DNA from: Hawksworthiomyces lignivorus
Taxonomy: Eukaryota > Ascomycota > Sordariomycetes > Ophiostomatales > Ophiostomataceae
NCBI GenBank assembly: GCA_002917075.1
Contig: NTMA01000021.1
Location: 675,417 to 739,416, forward strand
DNA: 64,000 nucleotides
Direction of reading: 5' to 3'
The position numbers were made by a program, and so were the translations under genes. Shown piece after piece: positions 1-9,358 of this stretch. How positions within the stretch are numbered: the first letter of the stretch is position 1; each line of letters starts with the position of its first letter. The notes under the pieces are model-generated. The model had not been told where the DNA came from. It was given only the letters and a program-made list of their open reading frames with translations, and did no database searches.

Positions 1-1200
1 ACTGGCCCCTTCACCGATGGCATCCGCAAGATGGACGACCCAACCTGCGCAGACATCGTGGCGCCCGCCTCGGGCGTGCACATCACGCTGCCGGGTTACT
101 ACAGCCCCGGAAAGATGGGCCTCATCGACCCCTCGACGTCCGACGGCCGTGTCATTTTCTTCCTGCCGTGGCAGGGCAACACCATCGCGGGAACTACGGA
201 TGAGCCCGCTGCGATCGCTAAGAACCCTCTGCCTGACGACAAGTCCATCGAGTGGATCCTCAATGAGATCCGCCACTACCTGTCGCCCGATATCAGCGTG
301 CGCCGCGGCGACGTGCTTGCCGCCTGGTCCGGTATCCGCCCGCTGGTGAAGGACCCCAAGGCTAAGAACACCGAGTCGCTGGTGCGCAACCACCTGATCG
401 ACGTGTCATCGTCTGGTCTTCTCACTTGCGCCGGCGGCAAGTGGACCACGTACCGCCAGATGGCCGAGGAGTGCGTCGACGCCGCTATCGAGCACTTCGG
501 CCTGCGCCCGCGGCCCCTAGTGCATGTCCCCCGCGTCAGCGGCAGCGAGGCTATCGATGACGGTGCCATTCTCGACGGCTCGTGCCAGACCCACCGCGTG
601 CGCCTCATCGGTGCCCACGGCTTCAGCCGCACGCTGTTCATCCACCTGATTCAGCACTTTGGCCTCGAGACTGAGGTCGCCAAGCACCTCACCGAGAGCT
701 ACGGTGACCGCGCCTGGTCTGTGGGCGCCATGTGCCGGCCTACTGACAAGCGCTTCCCCGCCCGCGGCGAGCGCATCTCTCTGCTGTATCCCTTCGTCGA
801 CGGCGAGGTCCGCTACGCCGTGCGGCACGAACACGCCCAGACAGCCGTGGACGTGCTCGCGCGGCGGACGCGGCTGTCGTTCTTGAATGCCCAGGCTGCC
901 CTAGAAGCACTGCCCAAGGTAATCGATATCATGGCAGAGGAGCTTAAGTGGAGTCGGCGGAGACAAGATGTCGAGTGGAAAGAAAGTAAGTTTAGTTAAA
1001 AGAGAAGATAAAAGCAAAGAAAAGGAGTGTTGCTCACAGACGATACAGCCGTGGCATTTTTGGAGTCGATGGGTTTGCCACAACCCATGATGTCGGCAAC
1101 GCGGTCGCAAGTCGAGTCGGGCAAAATCGATTTCTCAACATCTTTGGAATACAAGATGTATTCACGACATGACAAGCCGACGGAAGATGAGGAGGCATGA
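1..1200 (+). CDS. gut2: FAD-dependent glycerol-3-phosphate dehydrogenase, C-terminal part
   Basis: The gene runs in from the left edge, so the N-terminal FAD-binding fold is missing. Two exons are visible: 1-985 and 1040-1200, split by a 54-nt GTAAGT...ACAG intron (an alternative acceptor 9 nt later, at 1048, also keeps frame). The protein carries hallmarks of mitochondrial glycerol-3-phosphate dehydrogenase: TGPFTDGIRKMD at the very start, a GVHITLPGYY stretch, FFLPWQGNTIAGTTDEP, GIRPLV and the CAGGKWTTYRQMAE motif near residue 145, followed by the alpha-helical C-terminal domain. The enzyme oxidises glycerol-3-phosphate to dihydroxyacetone phosphate at the outer face of the inner mitochondrial membrane and passes electrons to ubiquinone; it is needed for glycerol use and the glycerophosphate shuttle. 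The end EFLESMGL-like segment in exon 2 (AFLESMGLPQ) is typical of the family. Family assignment is firm; the symbol is by analogy with yeast Gut2. Confidence 0.93.
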
Positions 1201-1869
1201 GGTCAGTTAGGCGAGGGTCGTCCAGAATATGCTGGACTCGGCCTCAGAAACGGAACTACCCGCGCAGTTGCCGTGTAGGAATTTTTCGAGCATTTCGACG
1301 TCAAAGAAACGTCCCGACTTGCAACATACGGCAGTCAAATGAAGACGTGCCATTTCATCGACTTGTCCATTACATCAAATTGAGTGGCATAGTTATGTTC
1401 TTTAGATTTTACCGGTATAGGCGCATGATGAATTCTATGGGGATGCATTTCGCATAAAATAAAAACGAAGACAAAGAAAAGAAAGATGGAGAAAACGAAA
1501 AAGAATTTTATATATGCTATGTGATAGAATCTTTCGGGAGTGATGAAATAAGGCCTTGTATGACTTGTGGTCGTTCTTGCTTATTTCCGTCCATCTCCCT
1601 ATCGAATAACATCACAGCTTTCACATCACATTTTCGCTGCGGACGCGCCTTCCTTTCGCTGGTCTTTGTTTCCTTTTTATTTCCTCTTGGCCTTTTTTTT
1701 TGCTTAGATTCATATGCTCGAGACTACTTATTCAAATATCCTTTTGGGATTTGTTGTTCCATGACTTTTGTCTCTTTCGTACGGGATCCCTAATCTATCT
1801 CGGCCTTCCCTCCTAGAACAACGCCGCAGCAGAATCTTATGCAATATACCATTATCTTCTCACTCAGCC
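1201..1869. other. Intergenic stretch, no gene seen
   Basis: AT-rich 3' flank of the dehydrogenase gene followed by pyrimidine-rich DNA (about 1640-1700) that would suit the promoter of the reading frame starting at 1870. Short open frames here lack coding character. I see no RNA gene. Confidence 0.5.
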
Positions 1870-3266
1870 ATGGAATCAACATCCCTAGTTGTTCTAGAAT
1901 GCGGTTCTCCTGAACGAGATATCGGCAGTCTAGGCAAATCGTCCTCCAGACGAGCCATCTGGCAACAAAAAGACTCTTCAGAGAATACACCTACCACGGT
2001 AGCCAGCGACGATGCCACTTTCATATTCCCAGCCATGGCAGTCCATCTATCGTCATCGCCGGCTCCAGTGGCTAACAGCAGCAATTCTACGCCAACATCC
2101 GACTTGGAGATGAGAATCGACGTCGACAATCTCGTAGCAGACGATAGGTCCACAGATCGCTCACAAGATGCTAGCCCACCACCGATCTCATCGTTCGTCC
2201 CTCTTCCTCTTTCAGACAGTGAAGAGCCACCAGCACAAGCGACAATCAATGACGCCGCCACAGCGACAACTTCCGTGTCAAGACCACTGATTCCGCTGAT
2301 CTAGGACACAGGAGAAGAGGAGATATCTAGCAGACAAGCATGGTCAACCGAACAACAAGTACAGCCATTGCATCAACGGAAGCTGAATGGGCCCGCCTCA
2401 CAATCATCTACCGTCAGCACAGCACCCACCACGAGGCATACCCCTGGACAAGCCGCTGTCAGCGCTGCCTACGAATAGCACAGCAGCAGCACCAGCAGCA
2501 GTCCCGTGCTCCCGCAGCAGCGAAGAAAGCCTCGACGGGAAAGGCGCTTGTCGCCGCCTCAAACAGCGCCGCTCGCGCCGCTCGCACCGCGCTACCATCC
2601 GCCTCAGCGCCGGCCTACACCGCCCGGTATGCCCTCATATGAGGCGTCGCAGCAGCCGCAGCGTGCGCTGGGTCGCGGTGTGGCTTCCAGCGCACAAGGC
2701 GGCAGCAGCAACCTCAATGGCAGCGTTGGCCGGTTCTCCCTGTGGAGGCACAGCATGCCATCCTGCCACCAACAGCACTCGCGATCACGGTTGGAGCATC
2801 ATCTTCGACCATGGACCGGGCTCGGCCGCAATGGCAGCGGCAGCAGCGGACCGCACAGTCGGCCAAGCATCGGACAACAACGGCAACAACAGTACCTCCA
2901 CACTGCCCCCTTCTGGCGACCGCCGGTCAGCCAACACGCGCTGGGCAACCACCCCTTTTTGCAGGACTTGCCCGACCAGGGGCAGGAACAGCAGCCGATG
3001 TCGATGCCACCAGGGCGCACGCTGCGGAGCTCTGCCGCCATGGCAACCGAGACGGAGGCCCGTGATAGGCGTGCAGCGCGGCCGGTAACACTAGACGATT
3101 ACCTGTTCCTGCAAGACCTTCACGATCGAGAGGCGTCGGGGGCCGGCGCCAACAGGCAGCGGAATTGGAGCGGGTCCGCTTATCTGCGGTGCTGTGTGCC
3201 GTCATGGATGTGCCCAAAGTACAGAAGTCGGAAGTAAGAGAACAATTGAATATGGACTCGTCCTGA
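1870..3266 (+). CDS. Possible Gln/Pro/His-rich protein, either multi-intron or decaying
   Basis: I do not recognise a family. From ATG 1870 (good context, CAGCCATGG) one frame has coding-like low-complexity text: Ser/Asp-rich at first, then Gln/His/Pro-rich, with the tetrapeptide FLQD occurring twice (near 2960 and 3105). The frame is interrupted by TAG at 2302 and TAG at 2476, and the most protein-like ending (AELERVRLSAVLCAVMDVPK..., stop at 3264-3266) lies in another frame. A spliced model that repairs everything exists: exons 1870-2218, 2312-2358, 2479-3084 and 3156-3266, all phases matching, 370 residues. However, its donors (GTGAAG, GTACAG, GTAACA) are weak. The alternatives are a pseudogene with two CAG-to-TAG-like changes and a lost base in the GGGGG run near 3140, or assembly error. 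Function unknown. The existence of a coding region, past or present, is more secure than any model. Confidence 0.4.
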
Positions 3267-3793
3267 AATGGCAGCTTACCTTTATACTATATTGCAGATT
3301 TCGCTCTGTAAGAAGCATAATGTGACCTTCACTCACTCTTTCCCCTTCAAGCATCGGATTTATAGCATATAGAAAATAGTAAACATTATATTTTTCGAGT
3401 CTGTGTTCATACTAAGCGTTGATATTGCAAAGGGCAGTAAGGAAATGAAGACAGAAGAAAATGTAGTAATGTCGGCATGTCTCCAATTGTAAAACCATGA
3501 ACAACAAATCTTGCTCACTGGCGTACCGCCGAAACAGTACACGCTTTTTTCAAACCTTCTCACCAAACAAAACGCACCGTTTTGACATCAATTCGTATAT
3601 GCATGATCCATTTTGGCCCCGGTCCCCGATTATCTATCCCTTCCAGACTCCGAGCAATGCTTTGAAAAATATTGAACAAAGGAAAATACGACTATGCAAC
3701 CAATGCAAATTAGAAAATGAGATGCCATGGACTCCACCAGAAGAAAATATTGTCTATCGAAATGTAAGTAGAGAGAAGGGTAGAGGAAAACTC
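3267..3793. other. Intergenic stretch, no gene seen
   Basis: AT-rich DNA between the 3' ends of the converging frame at 1870-3266 (+) and the Ser-rich frame at 3794-5494 (-). It is likely to hold the two 3' untranslated regions. No coding signal or RNA structure was recognised. Confidence 0.5.
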
Positions 3794-5494
3794 TTATATG
3801 CGGTTGCTTTCCCGCATAGTAGTAAAGTTGCTGATGAAAGTTGTGAGGGACGGTCCAGTAGCATTAGATACTGCCGGCGGTGGGCTAGTGAGTCTGTGAG
3901 ATGAGAACTCGGCTTCAGAAGCGATAGTGCCCGCACCAGAAATAATTTTGGGCTCTTCCCTCCCAGTTGTCAGATGTTTATGACCGCTGCTGCCGCGGTG
4001 GCGGCTCCCGCCACTCGCGTTTCCGTTGGCCATACTCATGCTACCGAACACTCGCTGCAAGAAGCTTCGCCGCCGGCCCTCGCTCTGCCGTGGTTGGTGG
4101 AGCTCATTCGAGTCTGGCTCACTATTGCTGCTAATGACACTGCTGCTGCTGCTGCTGCTGCTGCTACAGGAGTTGTTGCCAGTGTGACTCGCTCGTCGGC
4201 CACTAGCCGTGCCGCAGTATGTTGGGGCCAAAGACTGCGGTAGACGATGTTTACGCCGCTCCAGCTCCGCCTCCCAGCCATATACATCCTCCTCGACCGC
4301 TGTTATATGAGACAGCCGATCCGAGTCAACAAATGTACCCGAAGCTGTATCGGAAAACGAGATAGCAGATGCGGCGTCGTTGTTGTTGCGGAAAAGGATG
4401 CTCCTCATATTGTTAACGCCACTTAAGCTGGAGCAGTGGCTGTGGCTGCAGCGACCACAGGTGCAGTTGCTGCTGTTGCGAGCACTTCCCGGCCTTGTCG
4501 GTGTGCTCACGATTCCGAGAAGGTTGGAAAAGTCTGTGAGTGGATGGGTAGGCACAGTGATGCCACGTACCGTTGAAGCATCGCCGTCCGAGGATGTAAT
4601 TGTATGCTCATCGCCACACAGGACCGTGGTCCTCATAGTTGTGGTCTCGAGCGAAGTCACAGCGCCAGTCTCACCAATATCATTATCACAATCAAGGGTG
4701 AAGTGCAGTGCATGATGATGGTCGCGGTGATCGCCCAAGCCTGGTGAATCCAGAGACAGCCAGCTCGTCGCCATGGTCGGGGAGTCTGTGGGCGTAATGG
4801 GTGGGGATGGTGAGGGCGGCGAGGGTGGTATAGGCTCGTCTGGATGCACAAATGATGTAGAAGAGTAAGAAGGCGCGCTTCGAGCGTACATAGGTCCACC
4901 TACGGTTGCACTTGGAAGTGCGCTCGCGGGAGCTGGCGGAGCAGCGCTTGGTTGTTTTGAGTGAGAATGACGCCGGGTAAGCCATAGAGATGCGAGCGAC
5001 CGAGGACGACGTTGATACGGTGATAATGGGCTATAGCCTTTTGCGGCCGTGTTGTTCCTAGAAACTCTCGATTGTGTACGTGAGTCACCAACAACACCTA
5101 CATTACCGTTGCTAGTGCGGTAATCACTACCACTACTTGCTGCTGCTACTACCACTCCTGTGCCTGCCGTCGTCCACGCCTCATTATTGTCACCGCTTGC
5201 CAGATCCTCGGTCTCAGAGGAATTTAGAATCAAGCGCTGACCAGGATGAGGCTCTTCCCATTCACTTTTGTCATCAGAGCTGCTGCTGAAATTGACCATA
5301 CATCCGGGTAGAGTCAGGGCAGCGGTGTGACGATTAGGCTGATTTGGAATGGGAATCGGCTTCACAGTTGCTCCGGCTGAAGTGGTGCTGGAATCGTTAC
5401 ATATGGCAGCAGGAGTGGCGTATGTAGCAGAAGTTGTGGAAGCAGGTGTGATGGTGCTAGTTGAAGAGTTCTTCGGCTGCGACACGGCCTGCAA
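3794..5494 (-). CDS. Ser/Thr/Pro-rich reading frame in the same frame as the upstream RGS gene
   Basis: This frame stays open for 566 codons directly after the TGA (5500-5498) that ends the RGS protein, and it is in the same register. It has no ATG at its start: the first in-frame ATG is at 5299, leaving 501 residues. The text is Ser/Thr/Asn/Pro-rich with a run of nine to ten Ser (a TGC trinucleotide tract at 4141-4164 read on the other strand), a Pro-rich stretch (PIPPSPPSPSPPITP), Arg-rich patches (RRPRSLASLWLTRRHSH) and one charged, non-repetitive segment, VYGWEAELERRKHRLPQSL, that looks like a conserved motif. No catalytic domain is recognised; it would be largely disordered. It may be a C-terminal extension of the RGS protein, joined by a 60-nt intron (5489-5548) or stop readthrough, or a separate gene packed tightly behind it. 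Coding status is likely because of the length; the gene model is open. Confidence 0.6.
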   Translation of the reverse strand: MQAVSQPKNSSTSTITPASTTSATYATPAAICNDSSTTSAGATVKPIPIPNQPNRHTAALTLPGCMVNFSSSSDDKSEWEEPHPGQRLILNSSETEDLASGDNNEAWTTAGTGVVVAAASSGSDYRTSNGNVGVVGDSRTQSRVSRNNTAAKGYSPLSPYQRRPRSLASLWLTRRHSHSKQPSAAPPAPASALPSATVGGPMYARSAPSYSSTSFVHPDEPIPPSPPSPSPPITPTDSPTMATSWLSLDSPGLGDHRDHHHALHFTLDCDNDIGETGAVTSLETTTMRTTVLCGDEHTITSSDGDASTVRGITVPTHPLTDFSNLLGIVSTPTRPGSARNSSNCTCGRCSHSHCSSLSGVNNMRSILFRNNNDAASAISFSDTASGTFVDSDRLSHITAVEEDVYGWEAELERRKHRLPQSLAPTYCGTASGRRASHTGNNSCSSSSSSSSSVISSNSEPDSNELHQPRQSEGRRRSFLQRVFGSMSMANGNASGGSRHRGSSGHKHLTTGREEPKIISGAGTIASEAEFSSHRLTSPPPAVSNATGPSLTTFISNFTTMRESNRI

Positions 5495-5497
5495 CCT

Positions 5498-6736
5498 TCA
5501 TAAACCCTGATCGTGCTGATCATGAGGACGCATACCGCCCATTGGTACGTCGCTATCGGATGAAGCTGCTGCAGACGGTGATGGAGAGGCTTCCCCGGTA
5601 GATGAACTATTGTTGCTACCGCTAGATGTGTTGTTGGGGCGGCGGCTGGATCGTCCCATCCGGTTAAGCCCTAGCTTTGCACTCATGCGCTTCCAGCCAG
5701 TATTTTGGACGGTGACTGCCCGGTGCAAGCCATTCGGAGACGTGCTGAAGTTCCAATCTGATGTAGGCGGCGTCGTTGGCGGTGTGAGAGGCTCTCCAGT
5801 TGGGGGTGTTGAGCTGCCGTTGTCGTCGACCAATCCGCCTTGTTCTGCCGCATCAGCGGAGGAAGAGGACGGCGAGCGCCCACGACCCTCACTGCGACGG
5901 CCCAAATTCAGTTGAGGCAGGAACGACGGTTTGGGCGAGCGACTGGACTCTTCGCCAGCAGATGGTGATGAGTCTTTTGGCATGCGCAACCGTGACCGGC
6001 CCTGCCGGGCTTCCTGCTGCTGGTCATCGGCACCACCGCCCTGCTGCTGCTCTTGCTGGATAATCGCATTCACCGAGTCCATAAACGAAAGCAAGACGGA
6101 ATCATTCATCAACTCATATACGATATCGACAGCCTCATTGAGTTCGCTAGGGTGCGGTGGAGTGTTGCTCCTGCCCTGGGCGAGAAGGCAGTCCCGTACA
6201 GGGCCAGGTAAGTTGACCTCACGGGGGCCGTACGGTAAGATATAAGCACTGATGAGTCTCTGCCAGATGCCAAATATAAAGTCCTTGGCGTCTTGCGGCC
6301 AGCGGGTCGCATCTTCTCCCTCGTCGAGCTGCATTTGGCAGAAATGTTTATGGTAGCGATCGGCTTCCATGGTGAATTCGAGAGTTTCGAGGCAGTGGTT
6401 CTGCGACAGATACGCCATAAATGCACTAAGAGTCCATGGCGGTGGTGCTTCGTTTCTGAGGATATCCTGCAGAGTTGGGCGGTTGGCTACAGTAAGCATG
6501 GCGTCGCTCGTTGGCCGCGATGTCGCCATGGTGGATGTCTTGGTTGGGGAGGGTGAAGAGAGAGATGACGAAGATGACAAAGGAGGAGAACGCGTTTGTG
6601 AGAGAGTTATAAGGTCGCCGTAGCAGCCTCCGGACCTCGCCCGGGCTGTCGGCGGCTCTGGAGAAAGCTCTCTTGGGCTTGCTGAAGGGCTCAAGTAAGG
6701 CAACTTCGAAGTGATCTGGATCCTCCTTCTTTTCAT
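5498..6736 (-). CDS. rgsA: RGS-domain regulator of heterotrimeric G protein signalling
   Basis: A 412-residue protein without needing introns. The N-terminal 70 residues are Ser/Pro-rich. An RGS fold follows at about residues 80-250: it starts at RPTLQDILRNEAPPPWTLSA, continues through FMAYLSQNHCLETLEFTMEA, and ends with the helix containing AVDIVYELMNDSVLLSFMDS. RGS proteins speed GTP hydrolysis by G-alpha subunits and so switch off growth, conidiation or stress signals at the membrane. Downstream of the domain there is a disordered Ser/Arg-rich tail and a conserved-looking patch, GWKRMSAKLGLNR. A second in-frame ATG at 6529 (residue 70) sits in an excellent start context (CCACCATGG) and may be the true start, giving 343 residues. 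The symbol is by analogy with the compact Aspergillus RgsA type. The frame reopens immediately after the TGA stop (see the entry at 3794-5494). An alternative 960-residue product would use exons 6736-5549 and 5488-3794. Confidence 0.82.
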   Translation of the reverse strand: MKRRRIQITSKLPYLSPSASPRELSPEPPTARARSGGCYGDLITLSQTRSPPLSSSSSLSSPSPTKTSTMATSRPTSDAMLTVANRPTLQDILRNEAPPPWTLSAFMAYLSQNHCLETLEFTMEADRYHKHFCQMQLDEGEDATRWPQDAKDFIFGIWQRLISAYILPYGPREVNLPGPVRDCLLAQGRSNTPPHPSELNEAVDIVYELMNDSVLLSFMDSVNAIIQQEQQQGGGADDQQQEARQGRSRLRMPKDSSPSAGEESSRSPKPSFLPQLNLGRRSEGRGRSPSSSSADAAEQGGLVDDNGSSTPPTGEPLTPPTTPPTSDWNFSTSPNGLHRAVTVQNTGWKRMSAKLGLNRMGRSSRRPNNTSSGSNNSSSTGEASPSPSAAASSDSDVPMGGMRPHDQHDQGL

Positions 6737-9336
6737 TCTTTCGCTAGGCTGGGTTTATTGACTAGAAGATCCAAAGAGGAAGAAACCTGGACCAGGTCCG
6801 TCTCAATACTCTTACGCCATGCAGATCAAAATATAGTCGGCTTGCTGAAAGAATCTTTTTGAGGAATGAGAAGATGGATGAGGATCGTAGGTAACTAGGT
6901 ATGAACATATACGATGTTGAGCTGGTGGCAAAGTCCTAAAGGCGTAGTTAAGTGAGAGGTAGTAAAAGAAAAGACGTCTTGAAGAGAGATTGAGAATATG
7001 TGAGGAAGAATAGCAGACGCAAGGGAGGGAAAAGTAGAAAAGAACATTAGAGAGAGCACGAGAGTGGGAATAAAAGGGAAGACGTCAAGATCTTAAACAG
7101 AATACTAAACGGCCAAAACGGGTAGGGGCGTCCTACGTAAGAATAATATTAAAAGAAGCAAGAGGAGGCGGAGGCGGGAGACAGGCAATAGAAAATAGAA
7201 TGACAAGGGTGAGACAGCGAGCGCTGGTTCGCATATGTACCGCTGCAGGTGGGTTATTCGGCGTGCTATACTTGAAGGACTCCATTCTTCGGAGTATACG
7301 ACGAGACTCTAAGCATTACGCTGTCAGATAGATCGGGCAGAATGATTCAGAAGGAAAAGAGAACACAGAAGAATCTTAGAAGACGACCCGTTATTGCGGA
7401 GTGCAGTACCACAGCGGATAGGGACACGCCCAAGGTGGAGAGACAGACAGGGATAAGCAGCCAGGGGGGAGGGGGTAGAGCGGAAAGTAGAAAGGAGGGA
7501 AGAAGAAAAGAAAAAGGGGGTGTGTGGAGGAGGGATCCATTAGCACCACACATCGTAGGCAGGTGGAATGCCCTTCTACGGGTCCAAGCCTCCCTATTTG
7601 GCACCGATTCATGCCCATCGCTATTACAACTTGGAGGGGAGGGGATAATCATCACTGCGTATGCCGTTTTCGTGACTATTTCGTGCTGCCAGGCACGGCC
7701 ACTAGGGCGTGCCAAAGGGAGGATGGAAAATGGCAAATAGCAAATGGCGAATGGCAAATGGCAGACGTACGAGCACCATCAAAAAAAGTTGCACAAAGAG
7801 AAAATGGACGGGACACGAGGCGGGTCTAGCGTGCTAGGAGCCCATTCTGACGCCGCAAAAGGAATGTGCTTGTCATATCCAGGGCGCAAATCCTCCAGAG
7901 ATAGGAAGGCGTTAGAAGACTCGTCTGTGCAGCTTGTCCTCTTAGATTTGCCCTTCCTATGAACAGCTGCCCTTACCAGGTTCCTGGCGCGATCTCATTT
8001 TGGGGCTTGTCTCCAGCAGCTGTCACATCCGAGAGTCGCTCCTCTTGAAGCCACATCGGCTTTTGTGCACGAAAGCAAGTCTGCTTCTCGTAGGCTAGAA
8101 AGAAAACCACGCCGGCCTCGCCGCAGGCTCAAGACCCCACGGCATTTCCGAAGAATTGGCTCGCCAGCAGCCAGAAGCGACGAAAAGACACACAATACTA
8201 AATTTGACACAAGGATCAGGCCGAGGTCGATGAAAACATCGCCAAGATCCAATCGTGAGGGAAAATAGACTCAGTGCACCAAGAGACAAGGAAAGAAAAC
8301 AGACAAAAGAAGAAAGAAAAGACGAAGTGAGGCCCAAGCGTGCTAGGTATTACTCCGTACCTTGGCAGATACCCTAGACAGCTGCCTGGAGGACCTGAAA
8401 GACCTGTCGCGAGGGGGGAAACTAGTGAGGCGGGACAAGGAAACCAGGAGAGGAGAGGAGAGAAAGATAGAAAGGCAAGGAGAAAGAACGCAGTCATCAC
8501 ACGCTCCCCTTTGTGTTGCTGCACTCGCCGTTTCCGGGAAGGCGTTGCACTAGAAGCACGCTAGAAGCGTTCCAGTGGCAAGCCGGTTGTTGTGATATAT
8601 CCAATCATGCTGAGTATCGTTGGACAGGGGCTCCACATGAGGCGCCACAAAGGGCGTCTTGTTATGCCCAGTCCACCTTAGCGTACCATTGCATGGTGAA
8701 ATGCTGTCCACGGAATTAGCAGCGGAATAATGGACTTAGAGTGAGCTGTGATGGGCGGTATCAGCCCGGGTAGTCTGTACATACATACTCCATAATGCGT
8801 TATTCGTTTGGCTGAGTGGTGGTGAAAGCAGAGTACTTCCATTGTAATGTGGAATGCAAATTGTACGTACGTCGTGCAGTCTGAGTAAACGCATGCAGGA
8901 AGTCTTCCAGAATCACCTCAGTATCGCATGTATGTAAATTCCATTACATCAAAATTGTGTAGCGGTCTGCACGTACGTTGCTGTGCATACAAACGAAGCT
9001 TCTACCGCGAAAAACTAGGAACGCATGGTTCACGGACCCGGTTACATGCGCCAGACTCCAGGATCGCTCGCTCGACTCCGTGCTACTACAATTGTCTTAG
9101 GTTCTCCTCTCCTCTGGTTATTCGTACGAGCCAATCTATACAGGCTTACCGAAGCTGCGAGAGAGCCATACCTCATACTATCGCAAACACCGGGGACGAC
9201 GAACCGAGGAATGCTGTCGGTTTGTGAATCTTCTCTGTTGGGTTGCGCTACATCCCAAAGCAGAAAGTACATAAGCCCATGGAAGAAAAGGTGGAGGCGA
9301 TAGAGGTGATGGGAAACAAGGATAAGTACGTTACTT

Positions 9337-9358
9337 GTATACGCTGTACGTCGTATAC
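9337..9358. repeat. Short perfect inverted repeat (hairpin)
   Basis: GTATACG at 9337-9343 and its reverse complement CGTATAC at 9352-9358 flank an 8-nt spacer, giving a 7-bp stem. GTAC-rich palindromic text also occurs nearby at 8863-8880 and 8968-8982. Function unknown; it may be chance in GTAC-rich DNA. Confidence 0.5.

Noticed and set aside
5498..5500. Selenocysteine at the RGS TGA
   Set aside because: Selenocysteine machinery is not expected in ascomycetes and no SECIS-like element was seen.
7342..7757. Open frames on both strands over the same purine-rich block
   Set aside because: A purine/pyrimidine asymmetric stretch has few stops in several frames; composition, not coding, explains both.
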